The notes: generated from the sequence alone by a model not told the origin. A stretch of DNA of 64,000 bases from Sulfurimonas lithotrophica (GCF_009258225.1 NZ_CP043617.1:1612001-1676000), one strand, 5' to 3'. Counted from the first letter of the stretch, positions 34,541 to 48,009 are shown. Program-made: numbers and translations.

Positions 34541-34656
34541 ACTAGGCGGCGACCTACATTTCCAATCCTGAAAGGACAAGTATTATCAGCGATGAGAGGC
34601 TTAGCTTCTGGGTTCGGAATGGGGCCAGGCGTTTCCCTCTCTCTATTGCCACCTAG
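34541..34656 (-). rRNA. rrf: 5S ribosomal RNA
   Basis: Read on the minus strand, it begins CTAGGTGGCAATAGAGAG and contains the conserved CCCATTCCGAACCCAGAAG. It ends GGTCGCCGCCTAGT, whose tail pairs with the 5' end. About 116 bases. A T-rich run follows (near 34500-34525) and is probably the operon terminator. Confidence 0.95.
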
Positions 34657-34807
34657 ACAATCAAGTGTAAATACATTGTATTAATGTACTTACACTTGAC
34701 TGTGTTAGTTTTGTTGAGGGTTATATAATTGTTAAAGTCAACTTCTAAATAATCACAAAGACTATTTGTTTAGTTATACACTAAACAAGGTAGTGAAGCT
34801 TAAAAAA
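34657..34807. other. 5S-23S spacer with the 3' arm of the 23S processing stem
   Basis: TAAACAAGGTAGTGAAGC at 34782-34799 is the exact reverse complement of 37701-37718 on the other side of 23S. The two arms form an 18-bp stem that brackets pre-23S, a typical RNase III substrate. No tRNA lies in this spacer. Confidence 0.8.
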
Positions 34808-37693
<2,886 letters not shown>

Positions 37694-37890
37694 CTAATTC
37701 GCTTCACTACCTTGTTTAATGTACTTTAATACCTCAAACAAGTCAGTAATCTTATTATTGTAGTTATTTAGTTGTTATAATTAAATTGACCTATTGTTAT
37801 ATCTAATAAATTATCTATAACTAGTTTCTTTAACTATAGTTGTTGACTTTAACAATTGTATTTTAAATGAACATAAAAAGTTAATTTTAA
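37694..37890. other. 23S leader spacer with the 5' processing arm
   Basis: GCTTCACTACCTTGTTTA at 37701-37718 pairs perfectly with 34782-34799. The remainder is AT-rich, and I see no tRNA-Ile or other tRNA between tRNA-Ala and 23S. Confidence 0.75.
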
Positions 37891-37966
37891 TGGTGGAGAA
37901 TAGCGGGATCGAACCGCTGACCTCCTGCGTGCAAGGCAGGCGCTCTCCCAGCTGAGCTAATTCCCC
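37891..37966 (-). tRNA. tRNA-Ala (anticodon TGC)
   Basis: The 76-base minus-strand tRNA begins GGGGAATTAGCTCAGCTGG and has the anticodon arm CCTGCCTTGCACGCAGG. It has the T arm GGTTCGATCC and an encoded CCA. All stems pair. It is the only tRNA between 16S and 23S. Confidence 0.97.
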
Positions 37967-38104
37967 ATAACTGATTAAACTTTTTTTGTGATTGTATCTT
38001 CAATGATCACAGATCACTGAAAACTAAGTAAGCAACATTCTAACAACTAATTAGTTCGTGAGAACTTTTCTGAGCCAACTAAACGAATAGTTGCTCTTAC
38101 TCTA
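37967..38104. other. 16S trailer with 3' processing arms
   Basis: GAAAACTAAGTAAG (38019-38032) pairs with CTTACTTAGTTTTC (39818-39831), and CTAACAACTAAT (38040-38051) pairs with ATTAGTTGTTAG (39798-39809). Together they form a nested stem bracketing pre-16S. Confidence 0.75.
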
Positions 38105-39618
<1,514 letters not shown>

Positions 39619-40007
39619 TGAATGCTTGATTCCATAGCCCAAGATCAAAATCTTTGGCTTTGTTTTATGTATATACTATATATAATATATACACGTAAAG
39701 TATCTATTGCTATAAATACCAAGTATTTATAGAATAGACGGTTGTTGTTATTGTGTTTTATAAAGTAAACTTTTTAAAACCGTTAACTAATTTCTTTATT
39801 AGTTGTTAGTTAGTTCACTTACTTAGTTTTCAATGATCTCAAACGTCTTCAGCTTTTACCTAAACTCTAGGTTGCTTCCGTTTGTGGATGGGAATTATAG
39901 GAGGAATTTACTTAAAGACCGCTTAGAATTTTAACAAATGCAAAAAGATTTTTTTATTGATGTTAAATATAATATTATTAGCAGTTATTAAAATAGAACT
40001 TAAACTA
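39619..40007. other. rRNA leader and promoter region
   Basis: These 390 bases hold the 5' processing arms of pre-16S (39798-39809 and 39818-39831) and a minus-strand promoter near 39894. AT-rich alternating TA sequence lies at 39670-39700. No gene is seen. Confidence 0.7.
39894..39899 (-). promoter_or_regulatory. Probable -10 box of the rRNA operon
   Basis: TATAAT reads on the minus strand within CTCCTATAATTCCC, upstream of both processing arms. It would give a leader of about 270 bases before mature 16S. The -35 region is unclear. Confidence 0.5.
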
Positions 40008-41036
40008 TTATTTTCTAGTTTTTGATATCCAGCCACCGCCTATCAACTTATTGCCATCATAAAATACTGCGGCTTGTCCTGTCGCAACACCAAATACATC
40101 TTCTTTAAGTACTACTTTTGCCTTGTTATCTTCTATGATGACATGACATGGAACGGCTTTGGTTCTATATCTAAGTTTAACAAAGGTATCAAACTCTTTC
40201 TCATCATTATACATATTAAGGTTTGCTAATTCTACATATTTACAGGAAAGTTCTTCTCTTTTACCGACAATAATTTGATTATTTTTTGCATCTATACTTA
40301 GTACATAATGTGGTTCATGTGCGCCCCGCACGGTAAAACCTTTTCTTTTTCCTATTGTATAATGCATATAACCTTTATGTTCTCCGATAACTTTTCCGTT
40401 TGTATCTAAGACATCACCTTTTTTATCTACTTCTACATAATCTTTTAACAAATCAGTATATGTAGTATCTACAAAACATATTTCAGATGATTCTCCTTGA
40501 GAAGCAAATGATTCTAATCCTTTAATAGATGCAGCGAACTTTTTTATATCTGATTTTTTTCTCTCACCGAGTGGAAAAATCAATCTAGGCAAAATATCTT
40601 TATTGACATAGAATAGAAAGTAACTTTGGTCTTTTGTATCATCTTCTGCTTCATAAAAGTACTTTCCGTCAGTTTTAATATAGTGTCCTGTCGCTAAATA
40701 GTCAGCACCTATTTTATCTGCGAATTTAATCATTTCACCAAATTTTAAACTTCTATTACATAAGGCACACGGATTAGGGGTCTTTCCATCTTCGTAAGTA
40801 TCTATAAAGGGTTGAAATACCTTTTCATTAAATATATCTTGTAAATCTAATACATGAAGTTTTATCCCGACAAAATCAGCAGCTTTTTGTGCACGCGCCA
40901 AGTGTATTTCATGATAACCCGGCTTAGAGTGAAGTTTCATATACAATCCTTCAACTTCATAACCATCTTCTTTTAACAATAATGCACTTACCGTAGAGTC
41001 TATGCCTCCACTCATTCCAACTAAAACTTTTTTCAT
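40008..41036 (-). CDS. mnmA: tRNA-specific 2-thiouridylase MnmA
   Basis: The 342-residue enzyme thiolates U34 of Lys, Glu and Gln tRNAs. The PP-loop ATP site GMSGGIDSTVSALLL is at the N-terminus. The two catalytic cysteines lie in NPCALCNRSLKFG near residue 95 and in SSEICFVDTTY near residue 185. The C-terminal GVATGQAAVFYDG is the family's closing barrel. The ATG at 41036 gives the usual MKKVLVGMSGG start; a TTG at 41048 inside the previous gene is less likely. It lies 4 bases downstream of the LOG-family gene. Confidence 0.96.
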   Translation of the reverse strand: MKKVLVGMSGGIDSTVSALLLKEDGYEVEGLYMKLHSKPGYHEIHLARAQKAADFVGIKLHVLDLQDIFNEKVFQPFIDTYEDGKTPNPCALCNRSLKFGEMIKFADKIGADYLATGHYIKTDGKYFYEAEDDTKDQSYFLFYVNKDILPRLIFPLGERKKSDIKKFAASIKGLESFASQGESSEICFVDTTYTDLLKDYVEVDKKGDVLDTNGKVIGEHKGYMHYTIGKRKGFTVRGAHEPHYVLSIDAKNNQIIVGKREELSCKYVELANLNMYNDEKEFDTFVKLRYRTKAVPCHVIIEDNKAKVVLKEDVFGVATGQAAVFYDGNKLIGGGWISKTRK

Positions 41037-41040
41037 AACA

Positions 41041-41781
41041 TTACTCAAAAAACTTCTTTAATGATTTAAAATAAGTTGTATCTTCAAGACCTTCATCTTC
41101 TAAAATATCTATTTGTCTGTTTAAAGATTTTTCTATCTCATTCGCTACATATTCTAAACTATCTGTTAAACATATTAAATCAAGGTCTTCCTTATCTATC
41201 ATACCTGATTTCAGAAGTTTTGACTCTATAAAATCAATTAGGGGTTTAAAAAATTCTTCACCGACTACAAATACTTTAACACCTGTAATTTTTCTAGTTT
41301 GAATTAAAGTAAGAGCTTCAAACAATTCATCTAATGTTCCATAGCCGCCGGGAAAAATAACGTATGCCATGGAATATTTTACTAACATTACCTTTCTTGA
41401 AAAAAAATAGTCAAAATTTAAATCTTTTGTCGTATATGGGTTTGGGGTTTGTTCAAACGGTAAATCTATATTAAGTCCTATAGATTCAACTCCACCTTCT
41501 TCATGTGCACCACGGTTTGCTGCTTCCATAATTCCCGGTCCGCCACCGCTCATTATATTAAAACCTCTCTGTGCCAACATTTTTGTCAACTCTTTAGCCT
41601 GATGATAAAAAAAATCATTTTCAGAAGTCTTTGAACTTCCAAAAACCGTTACCGTAGGTCCAATTTCACCTAAATCATCAAAACCTTTTACAAAATCTGC
41701 AATTATTTTAAATACACTCCAAGTATCGGCAGATTTTATATCCCTTACATACTTTTTACTAATATTTCCATTTTTTTTCAT
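41041..41781 (-). CDS. LOG-family (TIGR00730) Rossmann-fold nucleotide hydrolase
   Basis: The 246-residue protein has the family motifs GGGPGIMEAANRGA and PGGYGTLDELFEAL, the latter carrying the catalytic Glu. Family members hydrolyse nucleoside 5'-monophosphates; the plant and some bacterial forms are cytokinin-activating phosphoribohydrolases (LOG). The older label lysine decarboxylase is wrong for this family. It includes an N-terminal extension of about 30 residues and a C-terminal tail of about 35. It lies between fliY and mnmA. The physiological substrate here is unknown. Confidence 0.87.
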   Translation of the reverse strand: MKKNGNISKKYVRDIKSADTWSVFKIIADFVKGFDDLGEIGPTVTVFGSSKTSENDFFYHQAKELTKMLAQRGFNIMSGGGPGIMEAANRGAHEEGGVESIGLNIDLPFEQTPNPYTTKDLNFDYFFSRKVMLVKYSMAYVIFPGGYGTLDELFEALTLIQTRKITGVKVFVVGEEFFKPLIDFIESKLLKSGMIDKEDLDLICLTDSLEYVANEIEKSLNRQIDILEDEGLEDTTYFKSLKKFFE

Positions 41782-41791
41782 TTTTTATGCT

Positions 41792-42655
41792 TTATGACTT
41801 TAACTGTGCTAATCTTTCTTTTTTAGTTCCTATCGTAGTTATTTGAATTCCAAAATTTCCATCAACTATTACAACTTCACCCTGAGCTATTATATGATTA
41901 TCTACTAAAATATCCAATGGATCATTTGCTAGTTGATTGAGTTCAACTACCGAACCTATATCCATATTTAGAACATCTTTTAATAGCATCTTTTTCTTAC
42001 CTATTCTTACACGAACAGGTAATTTAACATCCATAATGAGAGAGATATTATTGATTTCACTAGGACTTAAATTAGCTTCATTAATACCTACATCCTGTAA
42101 TGAAGTATTAGATGTGCTTGTATCCAAAGTCGATTCAGGTGAACCAAAAAGTGCTTTTTCCAATTCTTCATCAATAATAAACATCAATAATGCACTTATA
42201 GATTCTATTTCAAAATCGTATTTATGCATATTTGCGTATTCTTCAAGACTTACTTCATTATCATCATTTATATATTCAATATCTTCTACTTTAAAATTTA
42301 AAACAGGTATATCGCTTTGTGAAGACAATACTGTATTTATAGTTCCAAATATTGTACTAAATGTTTCTTTCGCACCGTCTAAATCATCTTCATTTATATT
42401 ATCACGATTAGCTAACTCTTCCCCCATCATCAAATCAGATAAGGCAGCGGCCATATTCGGTGTGACGGCAACCATGGCTTTGGCATTGTTAACTGCACCG
42501 CTTACACTTAGCTTAATAAGAACAATCGGTGGTATGATGTTAGCCATCATATTTAACTCTTGTTTCTCTTTTAAAGTTAATGTCGGAAGAACTCCCACCA
42601 TTGTCTCAACATTTTTAACAACTTCATCTTCTAGTAACTTAATAAATTCACTCAT
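41792..42655 (-). CDS. fliY: Flagellar motor switch protein FliY
   Basis: The 287-residue protein has a CheC/FliM-like middle region, with weakly conserved ELNMMANIIPPIV and GAKETFSTIFGTI. It ends in a C-terminal SpoA domain (about 205-285) with ISLIMDVKLPVRVRIGKKKMLLKDVL and GSVVELNQLANDPLDILV. These form part of the C-ring that sets motor direction. The SpoA end is equivalent to FliN. The frame extends back 9 codons into fliM, but the ATG at 42655 next to the fliM stop fits MSEFIKLLED better. From family knowledge, Campylobacterota often have both FliY and FliN; FliN is not in this window. Confidence 0.9.
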   Translation of the reverse strand: MSEFIKLLEDEVVKNVETMVGVLPTLTLKEKQELNMMANIIPPIVLIKLSVSGAVNNAKAMVAVTPNMAAALSDLMMGEELANRDNINEDDLDGAKETFSTIFGTINTVLSSQSDIPVLNFKVEDIEYINDDNEVSLEEYANMHKYDFEIESISALLMFIIDEELEKALFGSPESTLDTSTSNTSLQDVGINEANLSPSEINNISLIMDVKLPVRVRIGKKKMLLKDVLNMDIGSVVELNQLANDPLDILVDNHIIAQGEVVIVDGNFGIQITTIGTKKERLAQLKS

Positions 42656-42656
42656 T

Positions 42657-43742
42657 TTATTCACCCACTTCTTCTTCGTCATTAATTATCTCAGAAACAC
42701 CGGATATCTTATCATGACGTTTTTTCTCAAAATTTTCTAATGCACGTTTAACTGCATCTTTTTCCGTATCTATTACCTCTGTTATCTGTATAGATTTTCT
42801 AAACCTTCTAAGTCCTATCTCCCCACGGAATCTGTCTTTACCGTCTATACAAACCGTTACTATATCATTGGCTGCTTCTGATAGTCTAATAACGTCTCCC
42901 GTCTGCAATTCCAAAATATCTCGTAAAGTAAGCTCTGCATTACCAAGATTTGCTTCTACGGTTACTTTTGCACCACCAAGTAATACTTGAAGCTCAGTAT
43001 TTCTACTTTTTTTCGAACTTGTCTCGTTTAACATCAAGTCACGCGAAGCTAACCTTGGAAGAACAGGTTCTAGGGAGATAACCGGATAACATATATTCAT
43101 CATACCGGAACTATGCCCGATAATAATCTCCATTACTACCATGACTACGATTTCATTTTGAGCAACGATTTGGACAACGTTAGGACTGGATTCTTTTGAT
43201 TCTATATTTGGATAAATTTCCATTACAGGACCCCAAGCTTCTTTGAGAGTCCCCATCATTACACGCAAAATTGATTCAAAAAGTGAAAGTTCTATATCAG
43301 AAAACTCGCGAGATGCGTCAAAAGGTTCACCTTTTCCACCAAGAAGACGATCTAGCATAGGAAAGGCGATAGTCGGATTTATCTCGATAACTCCGCTTCC
43401 TTCTAACGGTTTTACGGAAAAAACATTAAAGCTGGTCGGATTTGGTAAAGACATTAAAAATTCACCGTATGTCATCTGATCAACAGAATGAAGTTGAATC
43501 TCAACGATTGAACGCATAATAGATGAAATCTGACTTGCCAGTGAACGTGCCATCTTATCATGAATACCGCGAAATGCACGAAGCTGTTCTTTTGATACCC
43601 TGTTAGGTCTTTTAAAATCATAAAGAGTAGCTTGTTTTTGTGGATGAGATATATCCTCAGAGGTATCTGGTAAATCCCCGCCTTCATCTTCTAAAACGTC
43701 TAAAAGTGAATCAATTTCATCTTGACTTAATATATCAGCCAT
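42657..43742 (-). CDS. fliM: Flagellar motor switch protein FliM
   Basis: The 361-residue protein starts MADILSQDEIDSLLDVLE, the N-terminal peptide that binds phosphorylated CheY. The middle domain contains FNVFSVKPLEGSGVIEINP and LDRLLGGKG, followed by the C-terminal SpoA domain with LGNAELTLRDILELQTGDVI. It connects the chemotaxis signal to the rotor together with FliG and FliY. Its ATG shares a base with the fliA stop (TAATG), so the flagellar regulatory and switch genes form one operon. Confidence 0.96.
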   Translation of the reverse strand: MADILSQDEIDSLLDVLEDEGGDLPDTSEDISHPQKQATLYDFKRPNRVSKEQLRAFRGIHDKMARSLASQISSIMRSIVEIQLHSVDQMTYGEFLMSLPNPTSFNVFSVKPLEGSGVIEINPTIAFPMLDRLLGGKGEPFDASREFSDIELSLFESILRVMMGTLKEAWGPVMEIYPNIESKESSPNVVQIVAQNEIVVMVVMEIIIGHSSGMMNICYPVISLEPVLPRLASRDLMLNETSSKKSRNTELQVLLGGAKVTVEANLGNAELTLRDILELQTGDVIRLSEAANDIVTVCIDGKDRFRGEIGLRRFRKSIQITEVIDTEKDAVKRALENFEKKRHDKISGVSEIINDEEEVGE

Positions 43743-44428
43743 TATTCATTTCCTACGCTTTGTTTAATTTTTTGTAGTACGGACTTGTGAATTTGTGAAA
43801 TTCTTGATTCGGTTATATCCAGTATTTCACTTATTTCTTTTAATGTCAACTCTTCAAAGTAGTATAACTGAATAATCATTTGCTCACGCTCACTATATGT
43901 CATAAGTACACTTTTGATAACTCCCACAAGTTCATCTCTCTCAACTTTTGCAAGGGCTGCACCTTCATCACCAACTTGAAGTTGGTCATGTAAAGGCATA
44001 ACCGTATATATACTAGATGCAATACGTGCTTCATGAATTTTTTCGATACTTTCATCTAGCATCTCCGAAAGCTGTTCATCTGAAGGTTCTTCATCATGTT
44101 CAACTCTATACTCTTCAATAGCATAATCAATCTGTTTAATAAGTTTTCTGCTGGCACGGCTTAATATATCAAGGCTTCTTAGATAATCAAGCATAGCTCC
44201 ATACACACGTTTTTTTGCATAACCCCAAAAAGAATCGTTTAAGCTCTCATCATATCTGCGTGCCAGTTTTATTAATTCTTCTGTTCCGATAGCGGATAAA
44301 TCCATATAATCCACAGAACTTGGAAGTCTCTCTTTTAGCCTAAATGACATAGCTTTAACTGCAGGAAGATATTGTATAGCTAACTCATCCTCTTTATGTT
44401 TTATGTCACTATGGTATCCGTTATGCAT
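43742..44428 (-). CDS. fliA: RNA polymerase sigma factor FliA (sigma-28)
   Basis: The 228-residue sigma factor directs late flagellar genes such as flagellin. Region 2 is seen in YLPAVKAMSFRLKERLPSS and ESLNDSFWGYAKKRVYGAMLDYLR. Region 3 is near EEPSDEQLSEML, and the region 4 helix-turn-helix is LTLKEISEILDITESRISQIHKS. It lacks region 1.1, as expected. The ATG at 44428 is chosen; the frame extends 13 codons further into the upstream gene, overlapping it more. No flgM anti-sigma gene is in the window. Confidence 0.95.
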   Translation of the reverse strand: MHNGYHSDIKHKEDELAIQYLPAVKAMSFRLKERLPSSVDYMDLSAIGTEELIKLARRYDESLNDSFWGYAKKRVYGAMLDYLRSLDILSRASRKLIKQIDYAIEEYRVEHDEEPSDEQLSEMLDESIEKIHEARIASSIYTVMPLHDQLQVGDEGAALAKVERDELVGVIKSVLMTYSEREQMIIQLYYFEELTLKEISEILDITESRISQIHKSVLQKIKQSVGNE

Positions 44429-44759
44429 TATGATGACCTGACTCTTTGTTAACTTTAATAGCTTCATCGGTTATTTTCATGGCGGAGTCGATAAGCTTTT
44501 CACGTCTGTCAATCTCTTCTACAAAAATATCCAGATGTTTTTCATGTATATCTTTTGGAAACATATATGTTTTTAGTGCTATGGTTTTAAAGTAAAATGC
44601 AACTATAACATGGGAAAATAGGTAAAAAAAAGCAGTTATAAAAAATGTGTAAAGTAGTAGTCCTTCGGCATCAAAAGATTTTAAAACACCAAAAATTATA
44701 CCTACAAAAAAACCTTGAACTGTAAAAAAATACACAAAATTTTCACCTAACATAAGCAC
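44421..44759 (-). CDS. Small membrane protein conserved between flhG and fliA in Campylobacterota
   Basis: The 112-residue protein has two hydrophobic helices at about 8-28 and 32-60, then a charged C-terminal half (FPKDIHEKHLDIFVEEIDRREKLIDSAMKITDEAIKVNKE) likely to be helical and cytoplasmic. I recognise no functional domain. C. jejuni has a membrane protein of similar position (Cj0062c as I recall), so the placement between FlhG and FliA is conserved. A role in flagellar number or placement is possible but unproven. It overlaps the fliA start by 8 bases. Confidence 0.75.
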   Translation of the reverse strand: MLMLGENFVYFFTVQGFFVGIIFGVLKSFDAEGLLLYTFFITAFFYLFSHVIVAFYFKTIALKTYMFPKDIHEKHLDIFVEEIDRREKLIDSAMKITDEAIKVNKESGHHNA

Positions 44760-44773
44760 CCCAAAATTTACTT

Positions 44774-45649
44774 CTAAAAATGTTGCATCAAGCGTTTAAA
44801 CAGTCCGCTTAAACCACTATCATCAGCAGAAACTAGCACGTTTCGTTCCAATCTTGTAATAATTTTATTTGCTATTTGCTCCAAATCTTTATATACGGAA
44901 GAGTTTGCAGAACTTACACAAAACAACTCTCTTTTTTTAATAGAAGAAGATACTTTTACATCTTCATTCAGTTTTCCGTAAAATTCTAAATTTAATTCCG
45001 GCGTAATATTTGAATGAGCTACTTGTTTAATTTTTTGAAAAATTGCAAGTGCTTCTTTTTCATTTTTTACCTGATTTAATATCATACCGATATCGTTTCT
45101 CAAGTTTGATATCGTCTTAACTGTAGCATATGCATCCGTAATTGCGGCAGGATCTGGTACTGTTACTACTATCACATCATCCGAAGCATTTAAAAACATC
45201 TGTATATGTTCACCGATCCCTGCTCCCGTGTCTATTATCATTACATCAAGTTTGTCTAATATTTCCGCTTCTTGCATAAACTTTTCAAAAAGTGCTTTAT
45301 CGGCATATTTTAAAATTTCGTCTCCACTCTCTCCCGGAATAAGAATCAAATTTCTAGTTACCGGAATAAGTATATCTTGAACCGATGCTTCACCTTTTAA
45401 AACATGTAAAATATTTTTTTTAATCTTTACGTTAAACATAACATCAAGGTTTGCTAAACCGATATCTGCATCAAATATTCCAACATTTAATCCGCTTTTT
45501 GAGAGCATATAAGCCAAATTTGAACTAATCGTGCTTTTACCTACTCCGCCTTTGCCGCTTGTTATAGCAATGAAGCGAGTATTGCGAGAACGTTTTTTAG
45601 ACGATGATGCTACAAGTTTTTCAAGTTTTTCTGCCTGATGCCCCATCAT
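44774..45649 (-). CDS. flhG: MinD-like ATPase FlhG, flagellar number regulator
   Basis: The 291-residue protein is a ParA/MinD-type ATPase. The deviant Walker A SGKGGVGKSTISSNLAYML lies near residue 30. The Asp motif FDADIGLANLDVMF is near 60, and MIIDTGAGIG near 135. The N-terminal stretch (HQAEKLEKLV) resembles the motif that stimulates FlhF GTPase. The C-terminal RLMQHF end is amphipathic. It limits flagellar number by controlling FlhF at the pole; in Campylobacter it also affects the division site. The ATG overlaps the flhF stop by 4 bases. Confidence 0.94.
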   Translation of the reverse strand: MMGHQAEKLEKLVASSSKKRSRNTRFIAITSGKGGVGKSTISSNLAYMLSKSGLNVGIFDADIGLANLDVMFNVKIKKNILHVLKGEASVQDILIPVTRNLILIPGESGDEILKYADKALFEKFMQEAEILDKLDVMIIDTGAGIGEHIQMFLNASDDVIVVTVPDPAAITDAYATVKTISNLRNDIGMILNQVKNEKEALAIFQKIKQVAHSNITPELNLEFYGKLNEDVKVSSSIKKRELFCVSSANSSVYKDLEQIANKIITRLERNVLVSADDSGLSGLFKRLMQHF

Positions 45650-46929
45650 GCCTTACTCCTGTTAAAACCATTAAGCATACACTCAACCAAAAATTCACTT
45701 GTAGCACATACTAAATCCTCAGGGACTTCTTGACCAACCGAAAAATAACTAATAGGCTTTTTGGTCTCATAAGTAAGAGAGAAAATATTTCCGTATCCTT
45801 TTGTCTCGTCAAGTTTTGTAAACATCAAAGTATCAATACCTAAAGATGAAAAGTTTTCATACGTTAAAAGCATATCTTCATACTTTATCGAACTTGGCAT
45901 AGTTAATACTACATCTACACTATACTCTGTATCATTAGCTGCCAAACACTCATAAATTTTCTCTATTTTATTTTTATCGTACGGACTTGAGCCCATAGTA
46001 TCTATTAAAATGTAATCACAATATTTTAAAGATTCAAGCGCAGCTGAAAACTCAGGAGGATCTACGACAGTCTCAATCCCCAGTTTCATCATCCTTGCAT
46101 ACTGCATCAACTGCTCAACCGCACCGATACGGTATGTATCTAAAACAACTAACCCTACTTTATATTTTTTCTGCATTAAAAAAGAATATCTGGCTGCAAG
46201 CTTTGCTATAGACGTCGTTTTTCCCACACCTGTAGGTCCTACGAGCATTATTACTTTTTTATTTCCTATACTTGGTGTACTCTCTAATCTAATAGGTATA
46301 ACTTTTCTAAGCAGAGTTTGAAAATAACGCTTTACGGTTGTAGAATTTTCCCGCATCTTTAAAGGCATATGTTCTAGTGTCATTCTCATAATAACATCTA
46401 GATGTTCTCTGCTCATACCGCTTTGAGCCGACAGTCTATATATTTCAGCAAATTCCGGCGGTATTTGACTCTGTAATTCAGGTGATTTCTCATCCCAAAA
46501 CATATCTTGAATTAATTTTACTTTATCACCTAGTTTATTAATCTGAGCCTTAATCTCTTTTAGCTCTTTAGGTTCTGCATAAGTTAAATTTTGCATTGTT
46601 TTGTTCTTATGCTCCCCATAATCAAACTGAGGTCTTGTAACATCGGAAATCTGTGAAATCTGTTCGGCAGATTTTGAGATATTAAAAAGTACGTCTTCAC
46701 TCTCTTTTTTTAAAGGTGTTTGGTTTTGAAGCGGCTTCTTTGGTTTTTGATAACCGGACGATATATCACTTTCTTCAATTCCGATTACTATTTCATATAA
46801 AGGTTCTTTACCTAATGCTTTTTTTTGAATTTCGCGAGTTTCAATAAGCATCCCTTCATCACCAACCTCCATTTTAGCTTTTTTTAGTGCTTCTGAAGGG
46901 GTTTTGCCGCTAAAAGTTAAAATCTTCAT
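45646..46929 (-). CDS. flhF: SRP-type GTPase FlhF, polar flagellum placement factor
   Basis: The 427-residue protein has the FlhF N-terminal B domain (KILTFSGKTPSEALKKAKMEVG) and a low-complexity linker. A four-helix N domain follows, then the GTPase (about 225-425) with VGPTGVGKTTSIAKLAARY, DTYRIGAVEQL, DTMGSSPYDK and TKLDETKGYG. It recruits the first flagellar basal-body parts to the pole and in Campylobacter is needed for sigma-54 flagellar gene expression. Its ATG overlaps the folK stop by 4 bases and it is followed immediately by its partner flhG. Confidence 0.95.
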   Translation of the reverse strand: MKILTFSGKTPSEALKKAKMEVGDEGMLIETREIQKKALGKEPLYEIVIGIEESDISSGYQKPKKPLQNQTPLKKESEDVLFNISKSAEQISQISDVTRPQFDYGEHKNKTMQNLTYAEPKELKEIKAQINKLGDKVKLIQDMFWDEKSPELQSQIPPEFAEIYRLSAQSGMSREHLDVIMRMTLEHMPLKMRENSTTVKRYFQTLLRKVIPIRLESTPSIGNKKVIMLVGPTGVGKTTSIAKLAARYSFLMQKKYKVGLVVLDTYRIGAVEQLMQYARMMKLGIETVVDPPEFSAALESLKYCDYILIDTMGSSPYDKNKIEKIYECLAANDTEYSVDVVLTMPSSIKYEDMLLTYENFSSLGIDTLMFTKLDETKGYGNIFSLTYETKKPISYFSVGQEVPEDLVCATSEFLVECMLNGFNRSKA

Positions 46930-47414
46930 CTATATAAATCCATTAAAGGTATCAATACGCTTTCTCTCTCTCTCCAATGTGGATGCGGAACTTTTAATCT
47001 TTTATTATTGATATTTGCATTATCAAAGAATATTATATCCAAATCCAAACTCCTAGGTGCATTTGCAAAACTTCTTTTTCTTCCAAATTTTTTTTCAACC
47101 ATTTGAAGATATTTTAGCATCTGCATAGGAGTCATACCTGTTTTTAAAACAACTAAAGCATTAAAAAAATCATCTTGTTCCCTAAACCCAAACGGTGGAT
47201 TTTTTAAAATAGATGACGTTTGTAAAACTTCAACTTTTTTACTTTTTTTTAAAAAATAAAAAAGATGTTCAAATCTTCGTTTAACATCTCCGATATTTCC
47301 ACCTATTCCAACAGTAACTTTATGAGTAAATTTTGTTTTTTGAGTGGTTTTATATCCAAAACGTAAACCTTTATACAAAACAAGTTTATCGTTTAGTTTA
47401 CGCTGTAGATACAT
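46926..47414 (-). CDS. folK: 6-hydroxymethyl-7,8-dihydropterin pyrophosphokinase
   Basis: The 162-residue enzyme transfers pyrophosphate from ATP to the pterin in folate synthesis. HPPK motifs are GIGGNIGDVKRRF (ATP loop), TSSILKNPPFGFREQDDFFNAL, and RSLDLDIIFFDN with the metal-binding Asp pair, then VPHPHWRERESVLIPL. About 30 residues precede the usual VTVGIGGN start, an N-terminal extension whose role is not evident. The start at 47414 lies 3 bases after aroQ, supporting co-translation. This folK-flhF junction is conserved in Campylobacter. Confidence 0.93.
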   Translation of the reverse strand: MYLQRKLNDKLVLYKGLRFGYKTTQKTKFTHKVTVGIGGNIGDVKRRFEHLFYFLKKSKKVEVLQTSSILKNPPFGFREQDDFFNALVVLKTGMTPMQMLKYLQMVEKKFGRKRSFANAPRSLDLDIIFFDNANINNKRLKVPHPHWRERESVLIPLMDLYR

Positions 47415-47417
47415 ATA

Positions 47418-47894
47418 TTATTTAGATTGAGCCTGTTGTTGTGCTGCTTGCGCAGCTGCAATCTCTTGCATAATTTGCGTCATACCGACCATAGCTAAGT
47501 GGTAACCAAAAGGACCAAAACCTACGATAGAAGATGCACATACAGGTGCAACCATATTTTCTTTTCTAAACTCTTCACGACGATGAATATTTGAGATATG
47601 AACTTCAATTGTCGGAATACCGACTGCACTAATCGCATCACGAATAGCGATTGACGTGTGCGTATATGCTGCAGGGTTAATAATAATTCCATGAGCTTCA
47701 CCGTAACATTCTTGAATTTTATCTACGATTTCACCCTCTAAATTTGACTGAAAAAATTCAATCTCGATTTTATTTTGTTCAGCAAACTCTTTCATTTGAG
47801 CATGTATTTGTTCTAATTTCATCGGTCCGTAAATTTGTTGTTCTCTGACACCTAACATATTTAGGTTTGGACCTTGGATAACTACTACTTTCAT
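47418..47894 (-). CDS. aroQ: 3-dehydroquinate dehydratase, type II
   Basis: The 158-residue enzyme dehydrates 3-dehydroquinate in the shikimate pathway. The family motifs are [19 protein letters not shown] with the catalytic loop Arg and Tyr, [44 protein letters not shown] with the catalytic His, and [10 protein letters not shown]. The C-terminus carries an extra Ala/Gln-rich tail ([15 protein letters not shown]) not needed for the fold. It is the first gene of the minus-strand operon leading into folK, flhF and the flagellar genes. Confidence 0.96.
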   Translation of the reverse strand: MKVVVIQGPNLNMLGVREQQIYGPMKLEQIHAQMKEFAEQNKIEIEFFQSNLEGEIVDKIQECYGEAHGIIINPAAYTHTSIAIRDAISAVGIPTIEVHISNIHRREEFRKENMVAPVCASSIVGFGPFGYHLAMVGMTQIMQEIAAAQAAQQQAQSK

Positions 47895-47949
47895 TTTTTA
47901 CCTTGTGTTTTAACTTTAAAGGGATATTTTATCTTATAGAATATTAAAG

Positions 47950-47979
47950 TTGATTGATTTTTAACAAATGATGTATAAT
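47950..47979 (+). promoter_or_regulatory. Sigma-70-type promoter for the amidohydrolase gene
   Basis: TTGATT (47950-47955) and TATAAT (47974-47979) are separated by 18 bases, one of the better -35/-10 pairs in the window. The predicted start is near 47986, 24 bases before the ATG. Confidence 0.6.
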
Positions 47980-48009
47980 TCCACATATAAACTACATTAA
48001 AGAAATAAT

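Noticed and set aside
41036-41048. TTG start for mnmA inside the upstream gene
   Set aside because: The ATG at 41036 gives the family's normal N-terminus.
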